The position numbers and the translations under genes were made by a program. DNA of 22,789 nucleotides from the NCBI GenBank assembly GCA_045648505.1, contig JAZROD010000047.1, forward strand, positions 1 to 22,789, in the 5' to 3' direction. The notes below the pieces were generated by a model. The model saw only the letters and a list, made by a program, of their open reading frames with translations. It was not told the DNA's origin and did no database searches. This DNA is from RGIG8700 sp045648505 (GTDB taxonomy: Bacteria > Bacillota > Clostridia > RGIG6154). Positions 22,282-22,789 of the stretch are shown in pieces (positions within the stretch are counted from its first letter, which is position 1; the number at the start of each line of letters is the position of its first letter).

Positions 22282-22442
22282 TTATGATGCATCTTTTAAT
22301 TTTTGTTCTCCCGCCACACTTTGTGCCGTTTCAAGCATATTCTCAGCAAAGATTCCGTAGCCTTTTGTGGGATCGTCTACAAACACGTGGGTTATAGCGC
22401 CTATAAGTTTGCCGTTTTGGATGATAGGACTGCCACTCACGA
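22282..22442 (-). pseudogene. spoIVB: spoIVB 3' fragment, copy C3
   Basis: Reads Leu-Val-Ser-Gly-Ser-Pro-Ile-Ile-Gln-Asn-Gly-Lys-Leu-Ile-Gly-Ala, then Thr-His-Val-Phe-Val-Asp-Asp-Pro-Thr-Lys-Gly-Tyr-Gly-Ile-Phe, ending Lys-Leu-Lys-Asp-Ala-Ser-stop. The frame is intact and closest to the SpoIVB consensus (Val-Asp-Asp-Pro-Thr). It lacks the GTAGGGG palindrome carried by C1 and C2. There is no start codon, and the upstream frame closes soon beyond the flank, so it is a tail fragment. It is the last copy inside the window before the right edge. Confidence 0.85.
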
Positions 22443-22512
22443 GTGTGTCAAGTAGGATACAACCGCTTTTTTTGAGGTATTTCTTGCCGTATTTTACCCA
22501 AAATACTGATTT
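22441..22512 (-). repeat. Conserved flank at spoIVB tail C3
   Basis: It begins AGTGTGTCAAGTAGGATACA on the plus strand and aligns with the C2 flank for about 70 bases. TTGACACA on the minus strand directly precedes the spoIVB part, as at C2. Confidence 0.65.
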
Positions 22513-22789
22513 TGTCCCTCAAATACGAACGATTTAACCTTTTTAAGTGCATTTCGCCTTTTCGCTGTAGAATTGGCGAGCCAGTATATGTCTTTTTTTG
22601 CGATTTTCAGGAAAAACACCTGAGATACAATTCTACATGATATTTTAGAATATATAGAAAAGTTTTTTATCCCCACGTAAAGCAAAAACACAAGAAAAGT
22701 GCAAGATATAAACACTTCTCAAAATATGGTTTAAAAACTTTGATAAAACCACTTTTTTAAATGCAAATAGCAGCAAGCTCTCGCCTACT
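22513..22789. other. AT-rich stretch without a supported gene
   Basis: No frame with a ribosome site and credible composition is seen on either strand. A 73-codon minus-strand frame (22494-22715) overlaps the conserved flank and looks fortuitous. This should be the end of a further unit to the right if the array model is right. Confidence 0.5.

Noticed and set aside
11773..22442. spoIVB tails as independent small functional genes
   Set aside because: They lack the PDZ domain and catalytic His, C1 is frameshifted, and C3 has no start codon. Only C2 has an ATG, supplied by flank sequence.
11770..22460. Integron cassette array
   Set aside because: No integron integrase and no attC-like imperfect palindromes at unit ends; the shared element is a coding tail of spoIVB.
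22494..22715. 73-codon minus-strand frame near the right edge
   Set aside because: It overlaps the conserved flank, has no ribosome site and does not join spoIVB tail C3 in frame.

Overview
The window is low-GC, AT-rich Firmicutes DNA, most likely from a spore-forming gut clostridium of the Oscillospiraceae/Ruminococcaceae type. The clade is inferred from strong AGGAG ribosome sites, sporulation genes (a sigG 3' part and spoIVB fragments), a DUF1622 gene and short GTAGGGG palindromes. It is mostly accessory DNA of two kinds, and both kinds meet broken sporulation genes.

Region 1 (1-~10,800) looks like one end of an integrative mobilisable element. It holds a small ribbon-helix-helix-like protein (minus), an unknown small gene, and a type IIS-like restriction-modification pair: a fused double adenine methyltransferase and an AlwI/BstNBI-family endonuclease. 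The pair lies between repeated terminator-bearing segments. Next come an array of three 20-bp palindromes, a hairpin cluster that may be an oriT, a DUF2958-like protein and a MobV-like relaxase. An unknown protein, a membrane-anchored EndA-like nuclease with a small partner gene, an autoregulated Xre repressor and a conserved hypothetical follow. The element stops inside sigG: sequence resembling sigG starts abruptly at about 10,801-10,804 and only regions 3 and 4 remain. The 5' half of sigG and the integrase are not in the window.

Region 2 (10,804-~11,770) is host DNA: the sigG 3' part and a DUF1622 membrane protein, converging on a shared terminator.

Region 3 (~11,770-22,789) is an array on the minus strand punctuated by three copies (C1, C2, C3) of the last 50-60 codons of spoIVB. 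Each copy begins at the SGSP active-serine motif, is preceded (in its own direction) by a related flank containing TTGACACA, and is followed by a terminator of unrelated stem sequence. Between C2 and C1 is an AraC regulator, a two-TM protein and a propeller-like lipoprotein. Between C3 and C2 is a tight three-gene operon: RecQ-like helicase, coiled-coil tail-anchored protein and UvrD-like helicase with a possible nuclease insert. The best reading is repeated integration of cargo units at the 3' end of spoIVB, each bringing a replacement tail and displacing the old one. C1, the outermost and presumably oldest, is the most decayed. The dual-helicase operon is the strongest candidate for an undescribed (possibly anti-phage) system. 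The dispersed spoIVB tails are the strongest candidate for an undescribed integration mechanism. No integrase for either array unit is visible here.
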